From Bradyrhizobium icense (lineage in GTDB: Bacteria > Pseudomonadota > Alphaproteobacteria > Rhizobiales > Xanthobacteraceae): a stretch of 64,000 bases of DNA. How positions within the stretch are numbered: position 1 is the stretch's first letter; each line of letters opens with the position of its first letter. The DNA lies in NCBI RefSeq assembly GCF_001693385.1, contig NZ_CP016428.1, forward strand, positions 7,616,001-7,680,000, in the 5' to 3' direction. The notes under the pieces are model-generated. The model made no database searches and was not told where the DNA came from. It worked only from the letters and a program-made list of their open reading frames with translations. Below, one piece after another: positions 32,749 through 42,300 of this stretch. The translations under genes were made by a program, and so were the position numbers.

Positions 32749-33789
32749 TTGAACACGACGATCATGCTGTTCCTGCTGCAGGACGGCATCACCAATGGCG
32801 CGATCTATGCGCTGCTCGGGCTTGCGCTGGTGCTGGTGTTTGCCGTCACCCGCGTCATCCTGATTCCGCAGGGCGAATTCGTGACCTTCGGCGCGCTGAG
32901 CTACGCTGTGCTGGCAACCGGCAAGGTGCCGGGCACGGCGTGGCTGGCGATAGCCATGGGCGTGGTCGCGTTCGCCCTCGACCTGTTTGAGGCGCGGCGG
33001 TCGCTGCGGCTCAAGCGGGTCGCGCGCGCCTTTGCTCTCAACATCGTCCTGCCGGCTGCGATCCTGGTCCTGACCTACGGCCTTGCCGGTCCCAAGACCC
33101 CGATTGCAGTCAATATCGCGCTGTCGCTCTTGATCGTCGCGGCAATCGGGCTGTTCCTTTACCGCATCGCGTTCCAACCGATTGCCCACACTTCGGTGCT
33201 GGTGCTGCTGATCGCATCCGTCGGCTGCCATCTCGCGCTGCAGGGGTTGGGCCTCGTGTTCTTTGGCGCCGAGGGCCTGCGCGGGCCGGCACTGTCGAAC
33301 GCGGCACTGACGATCGGTCCGCTGCGCTTCACCGGCCAGAGCCTTGCGGTCTACGGGCTGACGATCGCCTTCATCGTGGCGCTGTGGCTGTTCTTCGGCT
33401 TCACGCTGATGGGCAAGGCGTTGCGCGCTACCGCCGTCAACCGCCTCGGCGCCCGCCTCGTCGGCATCCGTACCACGCTGTCGGGGCAGATCGCTTTCCT
33501 GCTGGCGTCCATCATCGGCGCGATTTCCGGGATCCTGATCGTGCCGATCACCACGCTCTATTACGACACCGGCTTCCTGATCGGCCTGAAAGGCTTTATC
33601 GCCGCGATCATCGGCGGGCTGGTGAGCTACCCGCTGACCGCCGTCGCAGCCTTGCTGGTCGGCAGCGTCGAGGCGTTCTCCTCGTTCTACGCCAGCAATT
33701 TCAAGGAGGTCATCGTCTTTACGCTGATCCTTCCGGTACTGGTGCTGCGTTCGCTGGCAGCACCCGCAGTCGAGGAAGAGAAGGACTGA
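32749..33789 (+). CDS. ABC transporter permease, LivH type, aromatic-acid cluster
   Basis: A 346-residue membrane permease. IPQGEFVTFGALSYAVLA near residue 40 is a divergent form of the LivH motif, and FIAAIIGGLVSYPLTAVAALLVGSVEAFSSFY near 280-312 the C-terminal conserved loop. Compared with LivH of the first cluster it has an extra inserted segment of some 50 residues near 70-120. The start is taken as TTG at 32749, ten bases after AGGGGGAG; the ATG at 32764 is the alternative. It opens a transporter operon continued by a fused permease-ATPase and a LivF-type ATPase. Confidence 0.88.
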   Translation: MNTTIMLFLLQDGITNGAIYALLGLALVLVFAVTRVILIPQGEFVTFGALSYAVLATGKVPGTAWLAIAMGVVAFALDLFEARRSLRLKRVARAFALNIVLPAAILVLTYGLAGPKTPIAVNIALSLLIVAAIGLFLYRIAFQPIAHTSVLVLLIASVGCHLALQGLGLVFFGAEGLRGPALSNAALTIGPLRFTGQSLAVYGLTIAFIVALWLFFGFTLMGKALRATAVNRLGARLVGIRTTLSGQIAFLLASIIGAISGILIVPITTLYYDTGFLIGLKGFIAAIIGGLVSYPLTAVAALLVGSVEAFSSFYASNFKEVIVFTLILPVLVLRSLAAPAVEEEKD

Positions 33790-33793
33790 CGCG

Positions 33794-35559
33794 ATGAAGC
33801 AGCGCACCCCTCTCGTCATCTTCGCAGCGGTCGTGGCGGCGATCCCGTTCATCCCGGGCATGCCGCCGTTCTGGATCGTGCTGCTCAACAATATCGGCCT
33901 CGCCGCGCTGGTGGCGATGGGCCTCGTACTCCTGACCGGCGTCGGCGGTCTCACCTCCTTCGGCCAGGCCGCGTTCTGCGGCTTCGGCGCCTACACCACG
34001 GCAGTTTTGACCACGGCCTATGGCTTCTCGCCATGGCTGACGCTGCCGCTCTCGCTCGTGGTCAGCGGCATCGCAGCCGTCCTGCTCGGCATCGTCACGG
34101 TGCGGCTGTCCGGCCACTATTTGCCGCTCGGCACCATCGCCTGGGGCATCGGCCTGTTTTACCTGTTCAGCAAGCTGGAATTTCTCGGCCGCAATGACGG
34201 CATCTCCGGCATCCCGCCGCTGTCGATCGGCAGTTTCCGGATGCTCGATCCCGGCACGATCTATTTCGCGATCTGGATCGCGGTGCTGGTCTCGGCGCTC
34301 TTGACCATGAACCTGCTGGACTCCCGCACCGGTCGCGCCATCCGCGCATTGCGACGCGGTCATATCGCGGGTGAAGCGTTCGGCGTGCAGACACCGCGGG
34401 CCAAGCTGCTGGTATTCGTTTATGCGGCTGTGCTCGCCGGCCTCTCCGGCTGGCTCTACGCGCATTTCCAGCGCGCCGCCAATCCGACTCCGTTCGGTGC
34501 ACATGCCGGCATCGAATATTTGTTCATCGCCGTGGTCGGCGGCGCGGGCTATGTCTGGGGCGCGGTGCTCGGCGCGGGTATCGTCGTGATCCTGAAGGAG
34601 ATCCTGCAGAGCTATCTGCCCTATATCTTCGGCGGCCAGAGCCAGCTCGAGACCATCGTGTTCGGCATCCTGCTGGTCGTCCTGCTGCAACTGGCGCCGA
34701 CCGGCGTCTGGCCCTGGCTGATGTCGCGACTGCCGATCCAGCCGGGCCGCAGGAAGCCCGATGCGTCGCTTCCGCTTGCCAAGCCGGTGCGCGAACAGCC
34801 TTCGTCTGCCGTGCTCCTGCAGATCGAGAAGGCGCGCAAGCAGTTCGGCGGCGTAATCGCCGTCAACGACGTCTCCTTCGACGTTCAGGCCCGCGAGATC
34901 GTCGCCCTGATCGGCCCCAACGGCGCCGGCAAGAGCACGACCTTCAACCTGATCACGGGCGTGCTGACGACAACCGGCGGAACGATCTCCGTGCTCGGCC
35001 ACAAGGTCGACAACGCTCCGCCGCAGGAGGTGGTAAAGCTCGGCGTCGCGCGCACCTTCCAGCACGTCAAGCTGGTGCCTGACATGACCGTGCTGGAGAA
35101 CGTCGCGATCGGCGCGCATCTGCGAGGGTCTGCGGGCGCGATCTCCAGCATGGTCCGGCTCGACCGGGCCGACGAGGCGAAACTGCTGGCAGAAGCCGCC
35201 CGCCAGATCGAGCGCGTCGGCCTCGGCGACCAGATCGATCAATTGGCGGGAAGCCTCTCGCTCGGCCAGCAGCGCATCGTCGAGATTGCACGCGCGCTGT
35301 GCGTCGATCCGCTGCTGCTGCTGCTCGACGAGCCGGCCGCAGGACTGCGCCACATGGAAAAACAGCGGCTCGCCGCCCTGCTCCGTCAATTGCGGGACGG
35401 CGGCATGTCGGTGCTGCTGGTCGAGCACGACATGGGTTTTGTGATGGATCTCGCCGATCGCGTCGTCGTGCTCGATTTCGGCACCAAGATCGCCGAGGGC
35501 ACACCGGACGCGATCAAAACCAATCCCGATGTGATCAAAGCCTATCTCGGAGCAACCGC

Positions 35560-35563
<4 letters not shown>
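33794..35563 (+). CDS. Fused LivM-type permease and LivG-type ATPase
   Basis: A 589-residue protein joining two ABC subunits. Residues 1-305 are a LivM-like permease with about nine membrane segments and the [24 protein letters not shown] motif near 45-68. A linker near 310-335 leads to a complete LivG-like ATPase: Walker [11 protein letters not shown] near 374, signature [16 protein letters not shown] near 488, Walker [14 protein letters not shown] near 510, ending in [10 protein letters not shown]. The next ATPase gene overlaps its stop by four bases. Such fusions occur in aromatic-acid importers of Bradyrhizobium-like bacteria. There is no frameshift or stop at the junction. Confidence 0.92.
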
Positions 35564-36291
<728 letters not shown>

Positions 36292-36316
36292 CGGGTGACG
36301 CCGTAAGGGCAGCTCC

Positions 36317-36410
36317 CGTAGGGTGGGCAAAGGCGCACTTGCGCCGTGCCCACCATCTCTCCTGTTCGCAAGTCTACGGTGGGCACGCTTCGCTTTGCCC
36401 ACCCTACAGG
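36317..36410. repeat. Palindromic intergenic repeat, family F, copy 1
   Basis: GTAGGGTGGGCAAAGGCGCA at the left and TTCGCTTTGCCCACCCTAC at the right are inverted ends, with GTGCCCACC/GGTGGGCAC as inner arms. It lies between two convergent genes. Confidence 0.75.
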
Positions 36411-36418
36411 CCGCACCC

Positions 36419-37570
36419 TCACTTCGCCGGGACGTACTTGCCATCCTTCACGGTCAGGATGATGCGCGAGCGGTCGTCGAGACCGTAGCGATCCTTTTCG
36501 GTGAAGTTGTAAACGCCCTGGCTCGCCGCGATTTCCTTCTCCGAGATCAGCGCCAGACGGATCGCCTCGCGGAATTCCGGCGTGCCCGGCTTGGCCTTCT
36601 TCAGCGCCACCGGTATCACGCGCTTGAGCACTTCAAAGGCATCGTAGGAATGGCCGGCGAACTGGCTGCGGCTGTTGGCGCCATACTTGGCTTCGTAGGC
36701 GGTGTTGAGCGCCAGGCCGGGCTTCTTGGTCAGCGCGCTGTCGGGCTGGGACTCCGGCGACATCACCGGACCGGAAGCCATGATCACGCCTTCCGCCGCG
36801 GGACCTGCGATGCGGATGAAGTCCATGCTGGCGGCGCCGTGGGTCTGGTAGATCAGGCCCTTGTAGCCGCGCTCGCGCAGCGTGGTCTGCGGCAGCGCCG
36901 CGGCGGTACCGGAGGCGACGACCAAGATCGCGTCGGGATTGGCGGCGACGAGTTTCAGCGCCTGGCCTGCGACCGAGGTATCCGGACGAGCAAACCGTTC
37001 TTCGGTGCTCATGGTCAACCCCATCGGGACGGCCTGAGCCTTGAAGTCGTTGGCCCAGAGATCGCCGTAGGAATCGCCGAAACCGATAAAGCCGACGGTC
37101 TTGATGCCGTGAGCCTTCATGTGCTCGTACAGCACCTTGCCCATGATCGGAATCGGCTGCGGCATCGCGACCGACCACTTCATGCGCGCCTCGTTGATGG
37201 GGAGCGGCGCGAGGCCGAAATGCGGAATCCCCGCTTCGTTCGCAACCGTGGAGACTGCAACCGTCGGAGGCGTTGTCGAGGAGCCCATGATGATGTCGGC
37301 CTTGGATTCGGTCACGAACCGCCGTGCATTGGTGGTTGCCGCAGTCGGGTCGCCACCGTCGTCGAGCACGATGATCTTGATCGGCACGCCGCCGATTTCC
37401 TTCGGCACGAAATCGAGCGAGTTGCGCTCGGGAATACCGAGAGCGGCTGCGGGACCGGTCGTGGTGACGGTGATACCGATCGTGATTTCGTTGGTCTGCG
37501 CCACCGCCGGCGAGCCCGGCAAGGCGAGAGCCACTACAATGGCTGCAGCGGACAAAAAGGCCTTCTTCAT
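36419..37570 (-). CDS. ABC transporter substrate-binding protein, aromatic-acid cluster
   Basis: A 383-residue periplasmic binding protein with a signal peptide ending in SPAVAQ near residue 25. The mature start TNEITIGITVTTTGPAAALGIPERNSLDF is the Leu/Ile/Val-binding fold opening; FIGFGDSYGDLWANDF near 160 and HGAASMDFIRIAGPAAEGVIMASGP near 245 are other family segments. It shows little resemblance to the tandem proteins at 25640-28257. A GGGAGGAATG site precedes the start. It is the last gene of the minus-strand catabolic operon and converges with its probable ABC core. The ligand is likely an aromatic or phenylpropenoid acid, by context. Confidence 0.88.
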   Translation of the reverse strand: MKKAFLSAAAIVVALALPGSPAVAQTNEITIGITVTTTGPAAALGIPERNSLDFVPKEIGGVPIKIIVLDDGGDPTAATTNARRFVTESKADIIMGSSTTPPTVAVSTVANEAGIPHFGLAPLPINEARMKWSVAMPQPIPIMGKVLYEHMKAHGIKTVGFIGFGDSYGDLWANDFKAQAVPMGLTMSTEERFARPDTSVAGQALKLVAANPDAILVVASGTAAALPQTTLRERGYKGLIYQTHGAASMDFIRIAGPAAEGVIMASGPVMSPESQPDSALTKKPGLALNTAYEAKYGANSRSQFAGHSYDAFEVLKRVIPVALKKAKPGTPEFREAIRLALISEKEIAASQGVYNFTEKDRYGLDDRSRIILTVKDGKYVPAK

Positions 37571-37658
37571 TCATTCCTCCCTTGATTATCTATTTATTCT
37601 ATTAAGCAAAACTCAGTGGGCTATTCAGCCCCTTCTTTAGGTCATGCGGGAGCCTCCG

Positions 37659-38078
37659 TCAGCCCCGCATGAAACGCTCGATGATCTCCGGCGGCATCGG
37701 CGCCGATTTCAGCTTCGCGGGATCCTCCGGATGCTTGCCGACCAGCACGCGGGTCTCGAACGCCTCGATCGCCAATGCGTCGGCCTTGAACACGTTGTGG
37801 ACCACCTCGAAGCTCGATCGCTTGAGGCTCTCGATCCGGCTTTCGATCCTGATCCAGTCGCCATGGGTAGACGGGATATGGAATTTTGCCCGGGTGTCCA
37901 CCATGGGAATGCCGACCAGGCCGTATTTGTGGATGAGGTCCTGTTTCGAAAAACCGGCCGCTTCGAACATGATCGAGGTGGAATCGTCGAACATCGCGAA
38001 GTAGCGCGGGTAGTAAACGATGTTGGCAGGGTCGCAATCGCCCCACTGGATCTGCACGTCGCGCCGGTTGACGAACAT
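37659..38078 (-). CDS. Hotdog-fold acyl-CoA thioesterase, 4-hydroxybenzoyl-CoA thioesterase-like
   Basis: A 139-residue hotdog thioesterase. QWGDCDPANIVYYPRYFAMFDDST near residues 11-34 matches the active-site strand and helix of Pseudomonas 4-hydroxybenzoyl-CoA thioesterase, including the catalytic Asp in GDCDPA. The enzyme would hydrolyse an aryl-CoA ester to free acid and CoA. In this operon with an aryl-acid CoA ligase, a crotonase and an SDR it could release 4-hydroxybenzoate, which the PobA-like enzyme at 45492 would then use. Ten bases separate it from the SDR gene. Substrate is inferred. Confidence 0.85.
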   Translation of the reverse strand: MFVNRRDVQIQWGDCDPANIVYYPRYFAMFDDSTSIMFEAAGFSKQDLIHKYGLVGIPMVDTRAKFHIPSTHGDWIRIESRIESLKRSSFEVVHNVFKADALAIEAFETRVLVGKHPEDPAKLKSAPMPPEIIERFMRG

Positions 38079-38087
38079 GTAGGATTC

Positions 38088-38849
38088 CTACCGCGGCGCC
38101 ATGCGAAGCGCGGCATCGAGCCGCACCACTTCGCCGTTGAGATACGGGTTGTCGATCATGTGCAGCGCCAACGAGGCAAACTCGTCGGCCTGGCCGAGGC
38201 GGCGCGGGAACGGGATCGAGGCGGCAAGCGAATCCTGCGCTTCCTGCGGCAAATTGGCCAGCAGCGGCGTGAGGAACAGGCCGGGCGCGATCGTCAGCAC
38301 GCGAATGCCGAACTGCGCCAGTTCGCGCGCGATCGGCAGCGTCATGGCGACGATGCCGCCCTTGGAAGCCGAATAGGCCGACTGACCGATCTGGCCGTCA
38401 TAAGCCGCGACCGAGGCGGTCGAGATCACCACGCCGCGCTCGCCGGTCGGAAGGGGCTCCAGCTTCGACATCGGAGCGGTCGCCAGCCGCAGCATGTTGA
38501 ACGAGCCGATCAGGTTGACCTTGATCACCTTGTCGAAATCGCCGAGCGCCATCGGGCCGTCCTTGCCGATCACGCGCTTGGCGACGCCGATGCCGGCGCA
38601 GTTCACCAGTACGCGCGCCGGACCATGCGCCGCCGCGGCCTTGGCGATCGCAGCTTCCGCTGAAGATGCGTCGGAGACATCGCAGATCACGGCGATGCCG
38701 CCGATCTCGGCCGCAACGTCCTCAGCAAGCTTGGCGTTGAGATCGCAGACCGCGACCTTGGCGCCCTGCGCCGCGAGGCGGCGCGCGGTCGCCGCGCCCA
38801 ATCCCGATGCGCCGCCGGTGACGATGGCGGCCTGGTCCTTCAACTGCAT
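38088..38849 (-). CDS. Short-chain dehydrogenase, 3-hydroxyacyl-CoA dehydrogenase type
   Basis: A 253-residue SDR resembling type-2 3-hydroxyacyl-CoA dehydrogenases (HSD10-like). The cofactor loop is TGGASGLGAATARRL near 11, with Asp-Leu-Asn at the end of strand two (VCDLN) favouring NAD. VNCAGIG near 85, the catalytic Ser in ISTASVAAYDGQIGQ near 140 and YSASKGG near 156 complete the site; APGLFLTPLL follows. In the operon it would oxidise the beta-hydroxyacyl-CoA made by the crotonase. A GGGAG ribosome site precedes the start. Part of the five-gene minus-strand operon. Confidence 0.88.
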   Translation of the reverse strand: MQLKDQAAIVTGGASGLGAATARRLAAQGAKVAVCDLNAKLAEDVAAEIGGIAVICDVSDASSAEAAIAKAAAAHGPARVLVNCAGIGVAKRVIGKDGPMALGDFDKVIKVNLIGSFNMLRLATAPMSKLEPLPTGERGVVISTASVAAYDGQIGQSAYSASKGGIVAMTLPIARELAQFGIRVLTIAPGLFLTPLLANLPQEAQDSLAASIPFPRRLGQADEFASLALHMIDNPYLNGEVVRLDAALRMAPR

Positions 38850-38884
38850 GGTGCTCTCCCTGACAAGCTCAGTTACGAATTCGG

Positions 38885-40774
38885 TTACAGCGTAATGACC
38901 TGCGCCGGTGGCGCTGGCGAATAGATTTCCTCGATCAGCGCGCTGCGGTTCTCCAGAACCGCGCGCTGGTTGATCGAGCCCTTGTCGGTGACCTCGCCGC
39001 GGTCGATCGACAGCGGCGCATCGAGCAGCACCGCGCGCGTGATCCTGGTCGATGATCCGGTTGCGCCCGCGACGAACTTCTGGAAGCGCTCGCGGAAGGC
39101 CGCAACGATCAGCGGGTCCGACGCTGCGGTGGCCGGATCATCGTGCGGAAGCGTCGGATTGATCAGGCGGCAACCGTCGAGGTCCAGCACCACCAGTGCC
39201 GATATTTCGTCGCGGTTGATGCCGGCTATCACGACGTCGCGCACCAGCGGTGCGCAGGCCGCGACAAAGCGCGCGCGTAACGGGCCGACGCTGACCCAGG
39301 TACCGCTGGCAAGCTTGAAGTCCTCGCCGATGCGGCCGTCGAAATCGAAGCCGGCGTCGAAATTGTCTGCAACGGCCGGCTTGAGCGCATCGCCCATCTT
39401 GTAGAAGCCTTCCTCATCGAAAGACTTCGCCGTCATATCAGGCTGACGCCAGTAGCCGGGCATCACGTTCGGCCCCTTGGCGCGAACCTCCAGCTTGCCG
39501 TTGTTGGGCACGAGTTTCGCATCATTGCCCAAAACCGGCAGCCCGACATGGCCGGAGCGGCTGGTCATCGGATTGACCGACATGAAGAACGGCGCAGTCT
39601 CGGTGGCGCCGAGACCCGTCAGCATCGGCACGCGATAGCCGGTTTCCTGGACCGACAATTCGTCGAGGCTGTTCCAGACGAAGGCCGACAGCGCGGCGCC
39701 CGAGAAGAACATCGCATGGAGGCGGGCAAAGAATTTTTTGCGCAAGGCCGCATCGTCGCGCAGATAGGGCAATAGCGATTCATAGCCCTTGGGCACGTTG
39801 AAATAGACCGTCGGCGAAATCTCCTGGAGATTGCGCACGGTCTCCTCGATGCCGCCGGGCATCGGCTTGCCCTCGTCGAGGTACATCGAGCCGCCATTAT
39901 ACAGCGTCAGCCCGATATTGTGATTGCCGCCGAAGGTGTGATTCCACGGCAGCCAATCGACGATGACCGGCGGCTCGTCCTTCAGGAACGCCAGCGTCTC
40001 GCGCAGCATGACCTGGTTGGCGCAGATCATGCGTTGCGTGTTGATGACGGCCTTCGGGTTGCCGGTCGAGCCCGACGTCAGCAAGAACTTGGCGATCGTA
40101 TCAGGGCCGATCGCCTGGTGCACCGCGTCGAGACGCGGATGCAATGGCGCCGCCATCAGGTCAGCCAGACTCGTGACCTGGCGTCCCGCTACCACGCCGC
40201 GCGACGCCGCGATCTCGGTACCAAGCGACACATTGGCAGCGAGCGCATCGGCGAATTTCGTGGCGTCGTCCGCGAACACGAGGCCGGGAGTCAACAGCTT
40301 CATCAGATAGCCGAGCTTGCCATAGTCACGCGACACCAGCGAATAGGCCGGCGATACCGGACAGAAGGGAATGCCAGCATAGAGCGCGCCGAACGCGACG
40401 AGTGCGTGATCGACCGAATTGCCGGACAGGATGACGACCGGCTTTTCAGCCGAAAGGCCGCGCGCCAGCAGCGCGGAGGCGATATGCCGCGACGACGCCA
40501 ACAGCTCGGCATAAGTGATCTGACGCCAGCCGCGAGCGGCATTGCGCTCCGCCATGAAGACACGGTCGGGCGCCGCCGCGGCCCAATGATGCAGGCGATC
40601 GGTGATGCGCACCGGATAGTCGCGAAGTTGCGCTTTCGGCCGCAGATAGATGGTGCCGTCGTCGCGGCGCTCGACATGCACCGCGGGCGTACCGAACGAG
40701 ATCGGGCGTAACGGATGATCACCGGCACGCGCGGCTGATACGGTCGAGGCGGACATGTCGGGCTTGGCGCTCAT
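38885..40774 (-). CDS. Feruloyl-CoA synthetase-like AMP-forming ligase
   Basis: A 629-residue ANL-superfamily ligase similar to proteins annotated feruloyl-CoA synthase. It shows FLLTSGSTGNPKAVINTQRM near residue 232 (P-loop), DWLPWNHTFGGNHNIGLTLYNGGSMYLDEGKP near 270, GLGATETAPFF near 385 and GYWRQPDMTAKSFDEEGFYKMGDAL near 440. The hinge region reads DFDGRIGEDFKLASGTWVS, the form seen in this subgroup instead of the usual GRxKD. The enzyme would activate hydroxycinnamate-like acids to CoA thioesters. It begins one base before the stop of the crotonase gene, implying cotranscription. True substrate unknown. Confidence 0.85.
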   Translation of the reverse strand: MSAKPDMSASTVSAARAGDHPLRPISFGTPAVHVERRDDGTIYLRPKAQLRDYPVRITDRLHHWAAAAPDRVFMAERNAARGWRQITYAELLASSRHIASALLARGLSAEKPVVILSGNSVDHALVAFGALYAGIPFCPVSPAYSLVSRDYGKLGYLMKLLTPGLVFADDATKFADALAANVSLGTEIAASRGVVAGRQVTSLADLMAAPLHPRLDAVHQAIGPDTIAKFLLTSGSTGNPKAVINTQRMICANQVMLRETLAFLKDEPPVIVDWLPWNHTFGGNHNIGLTLYNGGSMYLDEGKPMPGGIEETVRNLQEISPTVYFNVPKGYESLLPYLRDDAALRKKFFARLHAMFFSGAALSAFVWNSLDELSVQETGYRVPMLTGLGATETAPFFMSVNPMTSRSGHVGLPVLGNDAKLVPNNGKLEVRAKGPNVMPGYWRQPDMTAKSFDEEGFYKMGDALKPAVADNFDAGFDFDGRIGEDFKLASGTWVSVGPLRARFVAACAPLVRDVVIAGINRDEISALVVLDLDGCRLINPTLPHDDPATAASDPLIVAAFRERFQKFVAGATGSSTRITRAVLLDAPLSIDRGEVTDKGSINQRAVLENRSALIEEIYSPAPPAQVITL

Positions 40775-40775
40775 G

Positions 40776-41576
40776 TCAGGTCGGCTTTACCTTTGCGGTC
40801 TTGTGATCGAGAAACGCACGAATGCGGCGCTTGGCCTCTTTGTCGCTCTGCGCCACGGTTGCCATCAGCGATTCCATCAGAAGGCCGGTTTGCGGATTGG
40901 CCTCCGCAATCATCGGCAGCGCCTGCAGCACGGCAAAATTGGTCAGCGGCGCGTTCGCAGCTACCCGCTCCGCCAGTTCCAGCGCCTTCGGCAGCGCGCC
41001 GCCGGCGTCCGTGAGGTATTGCGAGAAACCATAGGCCGAGCCTTCGGTCGCCGAATAGACCCGCCCAGTCAGCATCATGTCGATCATCCGCGCCACGCCG
41101 ATCAGGCGCGGCAGCCGCACCGATCCGCCGCCGCCGACGAAAATGCCGCGCTGGCCCTCGGGCAGCGCGAAATAGGCGCTCGGTTCGGCAACGCGGATGT
41201 GCGCGGCACAGGCCAGCTCCAGCCCGCCGCCGATCACCGCGCCCTTCAACGCCGCGATCACGGGGACCCGGCTATACTGGATGCGGTCGAACACCCGGTG
41301 CCACATCTGCGAGTGCCGCAGGCCCTCGGTTGCGTCATGCTCGGTCAGTTCGGACAGGTCGAGGCCGGAGGAGAAATGGTCGCCGACGCCATGGATGACG
41401 ACGGCGCCTGTGCCTTCGGGCAGATGGGAGAAGCAATCCTGGATCGCGAGGATGATGCCGTCGTTCAGCGCATTTCGCTTGGCCGGACGGTTGAGGCCCA
41501 CGGTCAGCACCGCGCCCTTCTGCTCGATCTTGAGCAGGTCGGATGAACCCGCTGAGGCGGTGGAGGCGTTTCCCAT
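40776..41576 (-). CDS. Enoyl-CoA hydratase/isomerase family protein (crotonase)
   Basis: A 266-residue crotonase, first gene of the catabolic operon. The oxyanion-hole segments are HFSSGLDLSEL near 67 and AALKGAVIGGGLELACAAHIRVAE near 107. The first catalytic Glu is kept in FALPEGQRGIFVGGGGSVRLPRLIG near 140; at the position of the second Glu of rat enoyl-CoA hydratase it has Asp (MIDMMLTG). It could hydrate a cinnamoyl-CoA or act as hydratase-lyase giving an aldehyde; sequence alone does not decide, and no aldehyde dehydrogenase gene is nearby. Confidence 0.85.
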   Translation of the reverse strand: MGNASTASAGSSDLLKIEQKGAVLTVGLNRPAKRNALNDGIILAIQDCFSHLPEGTGAVVIHGVGDHFSSGLDLSELTEHDATEGLRHSQMWHRVFDRIQYSRVPVIAALKGAVIGGGLELACAAHIRVAEPSAYFALPEGQRGIFVGGGGSVRLPRLIGVARMIDMMLTGRVYSATEGSAYGFSQYLTDAGGALPKALELAERVAANAPLTNFAVLQALPMIAEANPQTGLLMESLMATVAQSDKEAKRRIRAFLDHKTAKVKPT

Positions 41577-41603
41577 GGGTTATTTTAGGTCCTGTGCAGA
41601 ATA

Positions 41604-41618
41604 GTTATGTTTTATAAC
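41604..41618. promoter_or_regulatory. Inverted repeat upstream of the aromatic catabolic operon
   Basis: GTTAT-GTTTT-ATAAC, five-base arms, 28 bases upstream of the crotonase start. A longer version of the same motif (GTTATAT-G-ATATAAC) lies upstream of the PobA-like gene at 45415-45429. A shared operator, perhaps for the MarR regulator, is inference. Confidence 0.45.
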
Positions 41619-41650
41619 GATTTTGGGAGGAGTCAATACGGCCGCTGCTT

Positions 41651-41823
41651 ACCCTCCCCTGGAGGGGGAGGGTCGACGAGTATGGAGCGAAGCGGAATGC
41701 TCGGCGGGGTGGGGTGACGGTCTTTCCGCATCGAACGCTGCCCGAGTGGAGAAATCACCCCGCCCCGCCTCATGTTTCGCGGCGCTCAACATGAGCCGAC
41801 CCTCCCCCTCCAGGGGAGGGTGA
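41651..41823. repeat. Palindromic intergenic repeat, family B, copy 3
   Basis: Left ACCCTCCCCTGGAGGGGGAG and right CTCCCCCTCCAGGGGAGGGT are perfect inverted ends. The centre contains GGCGGGGTGGGGTGACGGTC and GAAATCACCCCGCCCCGCC. Longest of the three family B copies. Confidence 0.8.
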
Positions 41824-41829
41824 CCAAGC

Positions 41830-42291
41830 CTACAGCACCTGATGCACGTCGATCACCACGCGGTCGGCGTGGCGGGCGGCCGAGCCGATGAAGAGGTTTT
41901 GCATCAGCCAGCGGTATTTTTCGGACCCAGTCTCGAACCGCGGCACGGTGCGGAAATAGATCAGCTTCGGATCGACCGGCTCGCCGCGCTTGAGCTTTTG
42001 CAGCAGTTCGACCGGACCGAAACGCAGGCCCCTGTTCTCGACATAGATGACGGCGCCGTCGTCGGTCTCGAAAGCGTATTTCGCTTCCAGTTCGATCAAT
42101 TCGTTGGGCCGGATGATCTGGAAGTCGGCACCAAAAGGGCAGACCTTGCCGTTGATCCCCTCTCCCTTTACCTCGCCGCCGATGATCGGAATGATCCGGC
42201 GCACGCCGGTACCGATCTCGCCGGCCGAAGTCACCTCGCCGATACGGACCGTGATGGTAAAGACGTACTTCGTCGAAAGCTGCGGAGCCAT
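41830..42291 (-). CDS. DUF3237 domain-containing protein
   Basis: A 153-residue protein made almost wholly of a DUF3237 domain, a lipocalin-like beta-barrel family of unknown activity. Typical segments are GTGVRRIIPIIGGEVKGEGINGKVCPFGADFQII near 29-62, IELEAKYAFETDDGAVIYVENRGLR near 66-90 and YFRTVPRFETGSEKYRWLMQNLFIGSA near 111-137. It follows the TRAP large permease gene by nine bases, so it is probably made with the transporter. A role in handling the imported compound is a guess from context. Length is normal for the family. Confidence 0.85.
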   Translation of the reverse strand: MAPQLSTKYVFTITVRIGEVTSAGEIGTGVRRIIPIIGGEVKGEGINGKVCPFGADFQIIRPNELIELEAKYAFETDDGAVIYVENRGLRFGPVELLQKLKRGEPVDPKLIYFRTVPRFETGSEKYRWLMQNLFIGSAARHADRVVIDVHQVL

Positions 42292-42300
42292 CGGACCACC